A stretch of 64,000 bases of DNA from Thioclava dalianensis. GTDB taxonomy: Bacteria > Pseudomonadota > Alphaproteobacteria > Rhodobacterales > Rhodobacteraceae. This document shows, one piece after another, positions 10,333 through 19,626 of this stretch; the first letter of the stretch is position 1, and each line of letters begins with the position of its first letter. Under the pieces are notes generated by a model that saw only the letters and a program-made list of their open reading frames with translations, ran no database searches and was not told the origin of the DNA. Made by a program: the position numbers and the translations under genes. The stretch spans positions 1 through 64,000 of the forward strand of contig NZ_JHEH01000011.1 in NCBI RefSeq assembly GCF_000715505.1, written 5' to 3'.

Positions 10333-11019
10333 TTAGCCCACGAGGCGATAGCCACCGGATTCGGTGACGAGCAGCCGCGCATTCGAGGGATCGGGCTCGA
10401 TCTTCTGGCGCAGGCGATAGATATGGGTCTCCAGCGTATGCGTGGTAACGCCCGCATTGTAGCCCCAGACCTCATGCAGCAGCACGTCGCGCGGCACAAC
10501 ACCATCGGTGGCGCGATAGAGGAACTTGAGGATATTGGTCTCTTTCTCGGTCAGACGGACCTTCTTGTCCTTGTCGTCGACCAGCATCTTCATCGCCGGT
10601 TTGAACGTATACGGGCCGAGCTGAAAGACGGCATCCTCGGATTGTTCATGCGTACGAAGCTGGGCGCGCAACCGGGCAAGGAGGACCGGGAATTTGAACG
10701 GCTTGGTCACATAATCGTTGGCACCGGAATCGAGGCCGAGGATCGTGTCGGCATCGGTATCATGACCGGTCAGCATGACGATCGGGCACTTCACGCCCTG
10801 CTTGCGAAGCTTCTTGCACAGCTCACGGCCATCGGTATCGGGCAGGCCCACATCCAGCACCACAAGGTCGTAAAGCGCGCTGCGGGCCTTATCGACCGCG
10901 TCATGCCCGTTCTCCGCCTCATAGACTTCGAAGTCATCCGTCGCGACCAATTGCTCAGCCAGCGCCTCGCGCAGGTCGGTGTCGTCATCGACCAGAAGAA
11001 TTTTTTTCAGTGATGCCAT
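10333..11019 (-). CDS. OmpR/PhoB-family response regulator (CenR-like)
   Basis: A 228-residue two-component response regulator. The receiver domain (about 1-120) has the acidic pair DDD at 11-13, the phosphoacceptor Asp56 in VLDVGLPD, the Thr of MLTGHD and the Lys of VTKPF. The winged-helix domain follows (about 130-228), ending in ESGGYRLVG. GGAGG with 8 bases to the ATG at 11019 decides the start, against a longer form from 11049. No histidine kinase is adjacent. The N-terminal sequence resembles CenR, the essential cell-envelope regulator of Caulobacter and Rhodobacter; that identity is from memory and is moderate. Confidence 0.85.
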   Translation of the reverse strand: MASLKKILLVDDDTDLREALAEQLVATDDFEVYEAENGHDAVDKARSALYDLVVLDVGLPDTDGRELCKKLRKQGVKCPIVMLTGHDTDADTILGLDSGANDYVTKPFKFPVLLARLRAQLRTHEQSEDAVFQLGPYTFKPAMKMLVDDKDKKVRLTEKETNILKFLYRATDGVVPRDVLLHEVWGYNAGVTTHTLETHIYRLRQKIEPDPSNARLLVTESGGYRLVG

Positions 11020-11161
11020 CTTATTCGCCTCCGATTGCATTTGACGCATAGCTGTTGCGTTTTCACGCTTGCGACAAGGGGGATGAAACCTATCTCACGC
11101 GGACGTGTCGAATCACGCAAGGATATTTCAATTTGTTACAGTCATCGCTATCTGAGGGGGT

Positions 11162-12241
11162 ATGAAACCGATTTCCCCCCTTGGCCCGAGCGCCTCTGAA
11201 CGGCTCAACCGCGCCCGCGGCGATCTTCGCATGGGCCTTCCCGTCCAGCTCGAGGGGCAGGGCCTTGCGACCGCTGTCGAGGCTCTGACGCCGGACCGTC
11301 TGGCCGCTCTGCGCGCGCTCGGGCCGCTCACTTTGGCACTGACGGCGCGCCGCGCGCAAACGCTCAAGGCGCGGGTCTACGATGGCGATCTCGCCCGGAT
11401 CCGCGTGCCAGAGGAGGCTGATCTGAGCTGGCTGCGCGCGCTGGCCGATCCCGCCGATGACCTGCGGATGCCGATGAAGGGCCCGCTGATCAGCTTGCGC
11501 GAAGGCGACAGCGCCCCGGCCCGTGCGGCGATCCGGCTGATCAAATCGGCCCATCTCCTGCCCGCGGCCCTGCTGGTCGACACGCCCGAGACGCTGCCCG
11601 AAGGGCTGACCGCGATCCGTGTCGCAGAGGCGCTCGAGGCCGCCGATATCCCGCAAAGCTTCGCGCCGGTCTCGGCAGCCCGGGTACCGATGCGCGCCGC
11701 AGAAGCCGGTCGGTTGCATATCTTTCGCCCCGATAACGGTGCCGAAGAGCATTACGCCATCGAGATCGGCAAACCTGATCGCAGCAAACCCGTGCTCGCG
11801 CGGCTGCATTCCGCCTGCTTCACCGGCGACGTGCTGGGCTCTCTGAAATGCGATTGCGGCCCGCAGCTGGATGCAGCGCTCACGATGATGGGGGAGCAGG
11901 GCGCAGGCGTGCTGCTCTATCTCAATCAAGAGGGCCGCGGCATCGGGCTTGCCAACAAGATGCGCGCCTACAGTCTGCAAGATCAGGGGTTTGATACGGT
12001 CGAGGCCAATCACCGTCTGGGCTTTGAAGATGACGAGCGGGATTTCCGCATCGGCGCGGCGCTGCTCAAGAAGCTGGGCTTCGCCTCGGTCCGGTTGCTG
12101 ACCAACAATCCGGCGAAATCCGCGATGCTCGAAGCAAATGGAATCACCGTGAGCGAACGGGTGCCGCTGAAAGTCGGGCGCAGTCGCCATAACGCGGCCT
12201 ATCTCGCGACGAAAGCCGCCAAATCGGGGCATCTGCTGTGA
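11162..12241 (+). CDS. ribA: GTP cyclohydrolase II with extended N-terminal domain
   Basis: RibA opens GTP to start riboflavin synthesis. The catalytic part is the C-terminal 190 residues or so: [20 protein letters not shown] supplies the three zinc cysteines, followed by [11 protein letters not shown] and the [10 protein letters not shown] stretch. The 359-residue length is far above the roughly 200 of E. coli RibA. The first 150 residues look like a degenerate copy of the DHBP synthase (RibB) half of RibBA, without its acidic active-site motif. GAGGGGG directly before the ATG marks the start. The stop overlaps the L,D-transpeptidase gene (GTGA). Confidence 0.9.
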   Translation: MKPISPLGPSASERLNRARGDLRMGLPVQLEGQGLATAVEALTPDRLAALRALGPLTLALTARRAQTLKARVYDGDLARIRVPEEADLSWLRALADPADDLRMPMKGPLISLREGDSAPARAAIRLIKSAHLLPAALLVDTPETLPEGLTAIRVAEALEAADIPQSFAPVSAARVPMRAAEAGRLHIFRPDNGAEEHYAIEIGKPDRSKPVLARLHSACFTGDVLGSLKCDCGPQLDAALTMMGEQGAGVLLYLNQEGRGIGLANKMRAYSLQDQGFDTVEANHRLGFEDDERDFRIGAALLKKLGFASVRLLTNNPAKSAMLEANGITVSERVPLKVGRSRHNAAYLATKAAKSGHLL

Positions 12242-12810
12242 TCCGGCTCAGCCGCAGGGGCTTGCTCTATCGCGGTCGCTGGTTGCCGGTCGAGATCGGG
12301 CGCGGGGGGATCACCGCCACCAAGGTTGAGGGCGATGGCGCCACACCGGCGGGGCGCCTACATATCACGGGCATGCTCTACCGCCCGGACCGGATCGCGC
12401 CACCCCAGCCTTGGGCGCAACCGATCGGCCCGCGCGATCTGTGGTGCGATGCGCCCGAAGATCCGCAATATAACCAACAGGTCGCAGCCCCCTTCGCCGC
12501 CAGCCACGAGGCCCTGCGCCGTCCCGATCCGCTCTATGACATCGTGCTGCTCACGGATTGGAATCACCCAAAAGCCATCCCCGGAAAAGGCTCCGCGATC
12601 TTCGTTCATCAACGTAGGCGCGCCGGATATCCGACCGCAGGCTGCCTTGCGCTGCGCCGCGATCACCTGATCTGGATTGCCCGCACCATCACGCGCGGCG
12701 CCGCCATCGAGATTCCCTTCATCTTGGCGAAAATATCTCGGGGGGATGCGCCGTCAGGCGCGGGGGGGCAGCGCCCCCCTCTCCCGCGCGCAAATCGCGA
12801 CAAGGCTTAG
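12238..12810 (+). CDS. L,D-transpeptidase (YkuD-domain) protein
   Basis: A YkuD-type transpeptidase, the enzyme class that makes 3-3 cross-links in peptidoglycan or attaches proteins to it. The active-site stretch has His124 and Cys136 in HQ...YPTAGCLAL. The start is a GTG inside the ribA stop. No signal peptide is visible, which is usual for this short COG3786-like form. From about residue 161 (after EIPF) the frame runs into a dispersed hairpin repeat that encodes a Gly/Pro/Arg-rich tail of about 30 residues; this part is probably not native to the fold. Its stop TTAG is shared with the convergent YggS gene. Confidence 0.85.
   Translation: MIRLSRRGLLYRGRWLPVEIGRGGITATKVEGDGATPAGRLHITGMLYRPDRIAPPQPWAQPIGPRDLWCDAPEDPQYNQQVAAPFAASHEALRRPDPLYDIVLLTDWNHPKAIPGKGSAIFVHQRRRAGYPTAGCLALRRDHLIWIARTITRGAAIEIPFILAKISRGDAPSGAGGQRPPLPRANRDKA
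12717..12781 (+). repeat. Dispersed hairpin repeat, copy 1 (inside L,D-transpeptidase 3' end)
   Basis: A stretch starting CTTCATCTTGGCGAAAATATC and ending in a strong hairpin (GGGGGGC / GCCCCCC, 12763-12779). It aligns with the sequence right after accD (31443-31511, minus strand) over about 65 bases: both share CTTC-TCTTG, AAATATC, and a terminal G-run/C-run hairpin. Here it is translated as the C-terminal tail of the transpeptidase; at accD it follows the stop codon. Confidence 0.6.
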
Positions 12811-13466
12811 GCCGTGCCGTAATCCCGCGCGCCAAAGATTGCAGACCCTACGCGGATATGGGTGGCACCCGCCGCAATCGCCGCTTCGAAATCGGAACTC
12901 ATCCCCATCGACAGCCCCGCCAGCCCGTTGCGCCCGGCCATCTGCGCCAGCGCCTCGAAATGGGGCGCGGCATCCTCTGCCTCCGGCGGGATACACATCA
13001 GCCCTTCGACGGGCAGATCCATCCCGCGCGCCTGCGTCAGAAACCCGTCGAGATCTTCCGGCAGCACGCCTGCCTTTTGCGGCTCGCGACCGGTATTGAC
13101 CTGCACGAACAGCGCCGGGCACCGCCCCTGCGCCTGCGCCTGATTGGCCAGTTTGCGTGCCAGCGAGGCGCGATCAAGCGTGTGAATCGCGTCGAACAGC
13201 TCGCAGGCAAGCTTGGCCTTGTTGCTTTGCAGCGGGCCGATCATATGCACTTTGCAGCCGGGATAGGCCGCGCGCCAATCGGGCCATTTGCCCTGCGCCT
13301 CTTGCACGTAATTTTCGCCAAAAAGGCGGTGACCCTCACGCAGCACCGCCTCGACCCGCGCGTTGGGCTGCACTTTCGAGACCGCGATCAGTTGCACAGC
13401 CCCTGCAGGACGCTCGGCCAGCCGCTCGGCTTCGGCGATCCGGTCCTTGATATCGTTGAGCCCCAT
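12807..13466 (-). CDS. YggS-family pyridoxal-phosphate-binding protein
   Basis: A 219-residue single-barrel PLP-binding protein (PLPBP/YggS/YlmE family), which controls free PLP and amino-acid balance and has no catalytic activity shown. The PLP lysine lies in LIAVSKVQP (about residue 29), and the phosphate-binding region in LSMGMSSDFEAAI and IRVGSAIFGAR near the end. GGAGG with 8 bases to ATG 13466 fixes the start; a longer frame from 13553 runs into the intergenic hairpin. The gene lies downstream of the porin on the same strand but behind its terminator, so it probably has its own promoter. Confidence 0.93.
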   Translation of the reverse strand: MGLNDIKDRIAEAERLAERPAGAVQLIAVSKVQPNARVEAVLREGHRLFGENYVQEAQGKWPDWRAAYPGCKVHMIGPLQSNKAKLACELFDAIHTLDRASLARKLANQAQAQGRCPALFVQVNTGREPQKAGVLPEDLDGFLTQARGMDLPVEGLMCIPPEAEDAAPHFEALAQMAGRNGLAGLSMGMSSDFEAAIAAGATHIRVGSAIFGARDYGTA

Positions 13467-13514
13467 CTGGCACCTCCGCTTTGCGCGCAGAAAACACCCT
13501 TGGCGCAAAAAAGA

Positions 13515-13541
13515 AAAGAGCGGGCGCAAGGCCCGCTCTTT
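13515..13541 (-). terminator. Rho-independent terminator of the porin gene
   Basis: An 11-bp perfect stem (AAAGAGCGGGC / GCCCGCTCTTT, loop GCAAG) begins 24 bases after the porin stop. On the minus strand it is followed by TCTTTTTTG, a clear U-tract. It separates the porin transcript from yggS. Confidence 0.85.
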
Positions 13542-13564
13542 CCGTTCGTTCAATCCGGGTTGGA

Positions 13565-14575
13565 TTAGAACGAGAACTTCATGCCGAGGTCGGCTTGGGT
13601 GCCGGTGCCGTCGATGTCGCTGTCTGCAACACCGCCAACAACCGAAGCGCCGCCGCCGAGGTCGTATGCAGCGCCGATACCGTAGGTCGTGCCGTCTTGC
13701 GACATCGGGCCGTCGAAGCTGTTTTCGATGTGCTGGACGTAGCCCAGAACGGTGGTTGCGCCGAAGACCGAGGTCACGCCCAGGCCGTAGCCTTGGTCGA
13801 GCGTGTTAGCTTTGCCGCCTTTGGCGTAGTAAGCTTTGACCGAGGTGTTGCCGAATGCGGCGGTACCGACAAGCTCAGCCTGCGACTTATCTTCCATGCC
13901 GTTTGCGCCCGAGATGAACTCGTAGCCAGCGCCGACGGTGTAGTTGCCGAAGGTGTAAGCAGCTGCGATCGCGGCTTCTTGATCAACGCTACCATTCGGG
14001 CTTTTTTGACCCTCACGACCGGTGTCTTTGCCGTCCGACATCGAAGCTGCGATCGAGTATGCACCGAAGGTGCCGGTGTACAGAACGTTCGGGCCGGAGT
14101 TGTAACCGTCGAACTGGGTGCCGCCGTCATCGCCCGTCAGGTAGGGGATTTCGTTTGCGCCGAGGTTCGGACGGTTTTGACCGAGGTGCATCGCAGCAGC
14201 GCCGAAGCCTGCGCCGTCGAGATCGGTGTAGCCAACTTCCGGCAGGTCGCCGAACAGAGCTTCCGAAGCGCCAACGGTGTCACCCATCGAGACTTTACCG
14301 AAAGCGCCCGAAATGTAAGCAGCGCCCGCGGCACCGGTCGAGTTTGCAGTGTTTGCCTGGTCAGCACGCAGCGAAGCGCCGAATTCCAGACCACCGTCGG
14401 TTTGACCCGACAGCGTGAATTTCACGCGGATCCGGCTGGAGAAGTTCCAGTCCTTAACGCCATCATTGCCGTTATACGCCACACCCATACGGGCCGTACC
14501 ACCGGTCGAGACTTCAGCGGCGGCAACGCCAGCCGACAGCACCAGAGCGGTCGTCGCGAAGAGAACCTTTTTCAT
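13565..14575 (-). CDS. Rhodobacter-type outer-membrane porin
   Basis: A 336-residue trimeric-type general porin. A signal peptide (MKKVLFATTALVLSAGVAAA) is followed by alternating beta-strand sequence rich in Gly, Asn, Asp and aromatic residues, and the protein ends in the outer-membrane signature KFSF with a C-terminal Phe. Cys is absent, as expected. Codon use is strongly biased to the GGT/GCT/GTC set, unlike neighbours, which suggests high expression. GAGGGAAAACG stands before the ATG. It is transcribed alone, with a 285-base upstream region shared with the divergent DUF3576 gene, and has its own terminator. Confidence 0.93.
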   Translation of the reverse strand: MKKVLFATTALVLSAGVAAAEVSTGGTARMGVAYNGNDGVKDWNFSSRIRVKFTLSGQTDGGLEFGASLRADQANTANSTGAAGAAYISGAFGKVSMGDTVGASEALFGDLPEVGYTDLDGAGFGAAAMHLGQNRPNLGANEIPYLTGDDGGTQFDGYNSGPNVLYTGTFGAYSIAASMSDGKDTGREGQKSPNGSVDQEAAIAAAYTFGNYTVGAGYEFISGANGMEDKSQAELVGTAAFGNTSVKAYYAKGGKANTLDQGYGLGVTSVFGATTVLGYVQHIENSFDGPMSQDGTTYGIGAAYDLGGGASVVGGVADSDIDGTGTQADLGMKFSF

Positions 14576-14662
14576 CGTTTTCCCTCATCATCTTAAGGTA
14601 TTTAAGGTAACCCCCAACTCCGGGGAATCCGAATTGGGTATGACGGTGTTTTCCCCTCAAGC

Positions 14663-14677
14663 GTTGCTCAATGCAAC
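14663..14677. promoter_or_regulatory. Inverted repeat GTTGC-N5-GCAAC upstream of the porin gene
   Basis: A perfect 5-bp inverted repeat with a 5-base spacer lies about 88 bases before the porin start, in the gap between the divergent porin and DUF3576 genes. Its form suits a dimeric repressor or activator site, but no regulator can be named. The rest of this 285-base gap shows a doubled ACCTTAA in the porin leader (minus strand) and nothing else that I recognise. Confidence 0.35.
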
Positions 14678-14860
14678 AAAATGCACTGCCTCTTCGTGAA
14701 AGCCGCACGGCATGGTGCAGACATGTCACAGTGTTCTGAGCGGCCAAAATCCACGCCTCGCGCGTTCCAAAACGCCTCGTCCGGAAAAACCTTGTCGGTC
14801 TCCGGGCCATAGTCTAGAGACAGAACGAGCAACATTACCGGCCGACGGGGACAGCGCCTC

Positions 14861-15412
14861 ATGAATAGCAGACGCCTTTTGCAAATCACCGCAGTACTTG
14901 GCCTGAGCCTCGCGCTGGCTGGATGCGGCAACAGAACTTCCGGTGGAGGCTCCTTCTTCGGCGGCGGCACCGCCAAGCAGAAAGAAGCGAACTCCCTCAG
15001 CCACTTGGGTGGGGGCAGCGGCGACAATCAGGCGATTATCGACGGACCTGTGCGCGCCCAGACCAAGCAATCGTCGGTCTGGGATCTGTTTGGCAACAAG
15101 AACGACCCCAACATCACGATCGAAGTGAACAAGTATCTCTGGCAGGCCTCGCTGGAAGTGCTCGATTTCCTTCCGATCCAAGAGGTCGACCCGTTCTCTG
15201 GCGTGATCGTGACCGGCTACGGCACTCCGCCGGGCGGTGGACGCGCCTATAAGGCCACGGTCTATATCACCGATCCTTCGCTCGATGCGCGCTCGCTCAA
15301 GGTGTCGCTCAGCTCGCGCGGCGGTCCGGTCTCAGCCGACACCCAGCGCGCCGTCGAGGATGCGATCCTGACCCGCGCCCGGCAGATTCGCATCCGCGAT
15401 TCCAAGCTGTAA
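14861..15412 (+). CDS. DUF3576-family lipoprotein
   Basis: A 183-residue lipoprotein. The signal segment ends in the lipobox LAGC (Cys about residue 22), followed by a Gly-rich linker and a folded domain with the stretches IEVNKYLWQASLEVLDFLP and PFSGVIVTGYG, which are typical of DUF3576. The family is a small outer-membrane-associated lipoprotein of Alphaproteobacteria without known biochemical role. It is divergent from the porin gene. leuS follows on the same strand after about 150 bases without a visible terminator, so the two may share transcription. Confidence 0.82.
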   Translation: MNSRRLLQITAVLGLSLALAGCGNRTSGGGSFFGGGTAKQKEANSLSHLGGGSGDNQAIIDGPVRAQTKQSSVWDLFGNKNDPNITIEVNKYLWQASLEVLDFLPIQEVDPFSGVIVTGYGTPPGGGRAYKATVYITDPSLDARSLKVSLSSRGGPVSADTQRAVEDAILTRARQIRIRDSKL

Positions 15413-15564
15413 GCGATACGCCTAACAGAATCGGACACCCCGTTTCCCCGCCCGAGCTAGCCTCCGGCGGGGATATTTATGACCCGAAAGCGGGCCGTGT
15501 CTGGACCTTTCCCCTGCGCGCGGTGTAGCAAGCCTGCGCAGAATCCGACGATGAGGGCCTCGAT

Positions 15565-18123
15565 ATGTCGCGCTACGAACCGAGCCAGAGCGAAGCGAAA
15601 TGGCAAACCGCATGGAACGAGGCCGAGCTTTTCGCCGCCCGCCCCGATCCCGCGCGCCCGAAATATTACGTGCTCGAGATGTTCCCCTACCCGTCGGGCC
15701 GCATCCATATGGGCCATGTGCGCAACTACACGATGGGCGATGTGGTCGCGCGCTATAAGGCCGCGCAGGGCTATGCGGTGCTGCATCCGATGGGGTGGGA
15801 TGCGTTCGGCATGCCCGCCGAGAATGCCGCGATGGAACGCGGCGGCCATCCCAAAGACTGGACCTACGGCAATATCGCCGACATGAAGGAGCAGATGCGT
15901 CCGCTGGGCTTCTCGCTCGACTGGACCCGCGAATTCGCGACCTGCGATCCTGACTATTACGGCCAGCAGCAATCGATGTTTCTCGACATGCTCAAGGCCG
16001 GGCTCGTCTATCGCAAGAATGCGGTGGTGAACTGGGACCCTGTCGACATGACGGTGCTTGCCAATGAGCAGGTGATTGACGGTCGCGGCTGGCGCTCGGG
16101 TGCCGAGGTCGAGCGGCGCGAGCTGACGCAGTGGTTCTTCAAGATCTCGGACTATTCCGAAGAGCTGCTGAGCGCGCTGGACGGTCTCAAGGACTGGCCC
16201 GAGAAGGTGCGGCTGATGCAGGCCAATTGGATTGGCAAATCGCGCGGCTTGCAATTTGCCTTCTCCACCAAGGACGCACCCGATGGGTTCGAGGCGCTTG
16301 AGGTCTATACCACGCGCCCCGACACGCTGCTGGGCGCAAGCTTTGCTGCGATCTCGCCCGATCATCCGCTGGCCAAGCATCTGGAGCGCCACGACCCCGC
16401 GATTGCCGAATTCGTTGCGAAATGCCGTGCGGGCGGGACGACCGAAGAAGCGATTGAGACCGCCGAGAAGCTCGGGATGGATACGGGCATCACCGTACGC
16501 CACCCGCTGAACACCGAGGTCGAGCTGCCGGTCTGGATCGCGAATTTCATCCTGATGGATTACGGCACCGGCGCGATTTTCGGCTGTCCGGCCCATGACG
16601 CGCGCGATTTCGAGTTCGCGACAAAATACGGCCTGCCGATCACCCCGGTCTTCGAGCCGGTCGAGGGCGACTATCCGGCGGCGGAATTCGTGCCGCTGAA
16701 ATCCGAGCCCGTCCGCTATATCCGCGGCTTCGCAGGCAATGAGATTCAGACCGGCGAAGACGGTGTCGCGTCGGCCATCGCGTTTTGCGAAGAGAACGGC
16801 ATCGGCCAGGGTGTGACCAAATTCCGCCTGCGCGACTGGGGCCTGTCGCGCCAGCGCTATTGGGGCTGCCCGATTCCGGTCGTGCATTGCGAGAGCTGCG
16901 GCGTCGTGCCGGAGAAAAAAGAAAACCTGCCCGTCGCGCTTCCCTATGACGAAGACGGCACGCCGATTGACTTCTCGGTCCCCGGCAATCCGCTCGACCG
17001 TCACCCGAGCTGGCGCGATTGTGCCTGCCCGTCCTGCGGAGCGCCCGCCAAACGCGAAACCGACACGATGGACACATTCGTCGATTCTTCGTGGTATTTC
17101 ACGCGCTTCACGTCGCCCGGTGCGCCCACGCCCACCGATCCCGAGGAAGTCGCCTATTGGATGAATGTCGACCAATATATCGGCGGCATCGAGCATGCGA
17201 TTCTGCACCTGCTCTATTCGCGCTTCTTTGCCCGCGCGATGCACAAGACCGGCCACCTGCCCGCCGATGCGATTGAGCCCTTCGATGCGCTCTTCACGCA
17301 AGGGATGGTGACCCATGAGATCTACCAGACACGCGACGAAAAGGGCCGGGCGGTGTATCACCTGCCCGAGGATGTCGAGGACGGCAAACTGAAGGCCACC
17401 GGCGAGGCAATCGAGACGATTCCTTCCGCCAAGATGTCGAAATCCAAGAAGAACGTGGTCGATCCGATGAATATCATCGCCCAGTTCGGCGCGGATACCG
17501 CGCGATTCTTCGTGATGTCGGACAGCCCGCCCGAGCGCGATGTGGAATGGACGGCTGCGGGAGCCGAGGCCACCTCGAAATTCCTCGCCCGCGTCCACCG
17601 GATCGCCGATGAAATCGCGGCCTCTGAGGCCCCGGCGGACCCGGCGCAGGATACAGCGCTGTTGAAGGCCACGCATAAGGCCATCGACGAAGTGACCCGC
17701 TCGATCGAGGGGTTTGCCTTCAACAAGGCGGTGGCGACGCTTTACGGGCTGTCGAACACGCTGTCGAAATCGAAGGCGGGGGCCGAGGCCAAACGCGAAG
17801 CCATGAAGCTGATGGCGCAGCTGATGGCACCGATGGTTCCCCACCTCGCCGAAGAAATCTGGGCGATGCTGGGCGGGACGGGATTCGTGATCTCCGCACC
17901 ATGGCCCAAGGCCGATCCGGCGCTGCTGGTCGAAGACACGGTGACGCTTCCGATCCAGATCAACGGCAAGCGCCGCTCGGAACTCTCCGTGCCCAAGGAT
18001 ATGGGCAAGGAAGAGGTTGAAAAGCTGGTGCTGGAAGACGAACATGTGCGCAAGGCGCTCGATGGCGGGCAGCCCAAAAAGCTCATCGTTGTACCGGGGC
18101 GGATCGTCAATGTGGTCATCTGA
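15565..18123 (+). CDS. leuS: Leucyl-tRNA synthetase
   Basis: Class I synthetase that charges tRNA-Leu, 852 residues, normal for a bacterial enzyme. The HIGH motif is HMGH at residues 48-51 and the KMSKS loop begins at Lys623. The CP1 editing domain lies between, with the conserved Thr-rich [12 protein letters not shown] (about 249) and the [13 protein letters not shown] stretch (about 333). A zinc-binding pair CESCG occurs near residue 443. The C-terminal anticodon-binding and tail domains are complete. lptE begins inside its last codons, which couples leuS to the LPS and replication genes downstream. Confidence 0.98.
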   Translation: MSRYEPSQSEAKWQTAWNEAELFAARPDPARPKYYVLEMFPYPSGRIHMGHVRNYTMGDVVARYKAAQGYAVLHPMGWDAFGMPAENAAMERGGHPKDWTYGNIADMKEQMRPLGFSLDWTREFATCDPDYYGQQQSMFLDMLKAGLVYRKNAVVNWDPVDMTVLANEQVIDGRGWRSGAEVERRELTQWFFKISDYSEELLSALDGLKDWPEKVRLMQANWIGKSRGLQFAFSTKDAPDGFEALEVYTTRPDTLLGASFAAISPDHPLAKHLERHDPAIAEFVAKCRAGGTTEEAIETAEKLGMDTGITVRHPLNTEVELPVWIANFILMDYGTGAIFGCPAHDARDFEFATKYGLPITPVFEPVEGDYPAAEFVPLKSEPVRYIRGFAGNEIQTGEDGVASAIAFCEENGIGQGVTKFRLRDWGLSRQRYWGCPIPVVHCESCGVVPEKKENLPVALPYDEDGTPIDFSVPGNPLDRHPSWRDCACPSCGAPAKRETDTMDTFVDSSWYFTRFTSPGAPTPTDPEEVAYWMNVDQYIGGIEHAILHLLYSRFFARAMHKTGHLPADAIEPFDALFTQGMVTHEIYQTRDEKGRAVYHLPEDVEDGKLKATGEAIETIPSAKMSKSKKNVVDPMNIIAQFGADTARFFVMSDSPPERDVEWTAAGAEATSKFLARVHRIADEIAASEAPADPAQDTALLKATHKAIDEVTRSIEGFAFNKAVATLYGLSNTLSKSKAGAEAKREAMKLMAQLMAPMVPHLAEEIWAMLGGTGFVISAPWPKADPALLVEDTVTLPIQINGKRRSELSVPKDMGKEEVEKLVLEDEHVRKALDGGQPKKLIVVPGRIVNVVI

Positions 18124-18607
18124 CCGAAGATCGTTTTTGCTGCTCGCAGGCACGGCCGCCGCCGTGTCCGCTTGCGGGTTCACGCCAGCCTACGGGCCCA
18201 AGGGGGGCGCGGCCACCCTGCTTAACGGGGTCTTGCCCGATGCGCCCGACACGCCCGATGCCTTCGCGCTCGTGCAACAGCTCAAGGCGCGGTTGGGGCC
18301 GCCCGAGGCGCCGCGCTATCGGCTAAGCTATAAGATTTCGACCTCGGTTCTGGGTCAGGGCGTTCAGCCCGACAACTCCACGACGCGCTATCAGCTGAGC
18401 GGCATGGTCGATTACACCCTGCGCGCGCAAGGCAGCGATGCGATCCTGCTGACGGGCCGGGTCAATTCCTTCACCTCGTGGTCCGCGACCGGCACGGTTG
18501 TGGCCACGCAGGCGGCAGAAGACGACGCCCATCGCCGCTTGATGCGCATTCTGGCGGATCAGATCATCACCCGACTTCTCGCCCAAGCCTCGAGCCTGCC
18601 GCGATGA
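18110..18607 (+). CDS. lptE: LPS assembly lipoprotein LptE
   Basis: LptE plugs the LptD barrel in the outer membrane and helps deliver lipopolysaccharide to the surface. The 165-residue product opens with a signal sequence that includes a twin-Arg-like [10 protein letters not shown], ending in a lipobox (VSAC, Cys about residue 21) directly followed by GFTPAYG, the usual LptE start. The ATG at 18110 overlaps the end of leuS by 14 bases; a frame from 18017 is inside leuS. The stop overlaps holA (ATGA). The gene order leuS-lptE-holA is common in Proteobacteria and supports the call despite low sequence conservation. Confidence 0.9.
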   Translation: MWSSDRRSFLLLAGTAAAVSACGFTPAYGPKGGAATLLNGVLPDAPDTPDAFALVQQLKARLGPPEAPRYRLSYKISTSVLGQGVQPDNSTTRYQLSGMVDYTLRAQGSDAILLTGRVNSFTSWSATGTVVATQAAEDDAHRRLMRILADQIITRLLAQASSLPR

Positions 18608-19626
18608 AATTGACCGGGGCGGCAGCGGCGCGTTATTTCGCCAAGCCCGATCCTGACCGCACCGGATTGCTGATCTACGGCACCGATGCGATGCGGGTGG
18701 CGCTGCGGCGGCAGGAGGTGATTGCCGCTCTGCTGGGTCCGCAGGGCGAAGAAGAGATGCGGCTGAGCCGAATCTCGGGCGCCGATCTGCGCAAGACGCC
18801 CTCGCTTTTGCTCGATGCGATCAAGGAGGTCGGGTTTTTCCCGGGGCTCCGCGTCGTCTTTGTCGAGGATGCGACCGACGGGCTGGCAGAGCCGATCACG
18901 ACCGCGCTCAGCGAATGGCGCGAGGGCGATGCCCGGATCGTGGTCACCGCAGGCTCGCTCACCGCTAAATCCAAGCTGCGCAAAGCTTTCGAGGCGCATT
19001 CAAGCGCCTATGCGACGGGGATTTACGACGATCCGCCCTCGCGCGAAGAGATCGAGGACATCCTCAAACGCGCCGGGCTGCGCGATATCGGCTCCGAGGC
19101 GATGACGGATCTCGTGGCGCTTTCGCGCGCGCTCGATCCGGGCGATTTCCGCCAGACCATCGAGAAGATCTCGCTCTACAAGTTTCGCGATGAGACCCCG
19201 CTCAGCCCCGAGGATGTGGCCGCCTGTGCGCCCTCTTCGGTCGAAGCGGGGGTCGATGACGTGCTTGAGATTGTCGCCGAAGGGCGCGCGCCCGAGCTGG
19301 GACCGGTGATGCAACGGCTCGAAAGTCAGGGCATCCAGCCGGTGCAGCTTGCGATCATGGCGCTGCGCCATTTCCGCGCGCTGCATGCCGCGGCCTCCGA
19401 TCCGGGCGGTCCCGGTGCGGGCATCGCGCGGATGCGCCCGCCGATCTTCGGGCCGCGCCGCGACAAGATGCAACGTCAGGCGCAGGCTTGGGGGATGTTC
19501 AAGCTTGAGATCGCGTTGAAAGATCTGGTCGAGGCCGATCTCACGCTGCGCTCGGCCTCGCGCGCGCCGCAGATGGCGGTGATGGAACGCGCGCTGATGC
19601 GCCTTGCGATGCTGGCGCGGCGATGA
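18604..19626 (+). CDS. holA: DNA polymerase III subunit delta
   Basis: HolA is the clamp-loader subunit that opens the beta ring. The 340-residue protein has the AAA-like N-terminal fold with LLIYGTDAMRVALRRQEVI near the start, a lid region with the stretch REEIEDILKRAGLRDIGSEAM (split here by normal family insertions), and the C-terminal collar domain with QPVQLAIMALRHFRAL (about 240). It has no functional P-loop, as usual for delta. The start at 18604 overlaps the lptE stop. It is translationally linked to the flavoprotein gene downstream (ATGA). Confidence 0.93.
   Translation: MKLTGAAAARYFAKPDPDRTGLLIYGTDAMRVALRRQEVIAALLGPQGEEEMRLSRISGADLRKTPSLLLDAIKEVGFFPGLRVVFVEDATDGLAEPITTALSEWREGDARIVVTAGSLTAKSKLRKAFEAHSSAYATGIYDDPPSREEIEDILKRAGLRDIGSEAMTDLVALSRALDPGDFRQTIEKISLYKFRDETPLSPEDVAACAPSSVEAGVDDVLEIVAEGRAPELGPVMQRLESQGIQPVQLAIMALRHFRALHAAASDPGGPGAGIARMRPPIFGPRRDKMQRQAQAWGMFKLEIALKDLVEADLTLRSASRAPQMAVMERALMRLAMLARR

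Noticed and set aside
11050-11161. FMN riboswitch upstream of ribA
   Set aside because: The 142-base gap between the divergent response regulator start (11019) and ribA is too short and lacks the conserved FMN-element helices.
13481-14596. A 371-codon open frame antisense to the porin
   Set aside because: It spans the porin gene and its terminator; the porin has signal peptide, C-terminal Phe and expression-type codon bias.
15457-18183. A 908-codon open frame antisense to leuS
   Set aside because: It is the shadow of a high-G+C coding gene; the product is a His/Arg/Gly-rich string without known domains and leuS is certain.
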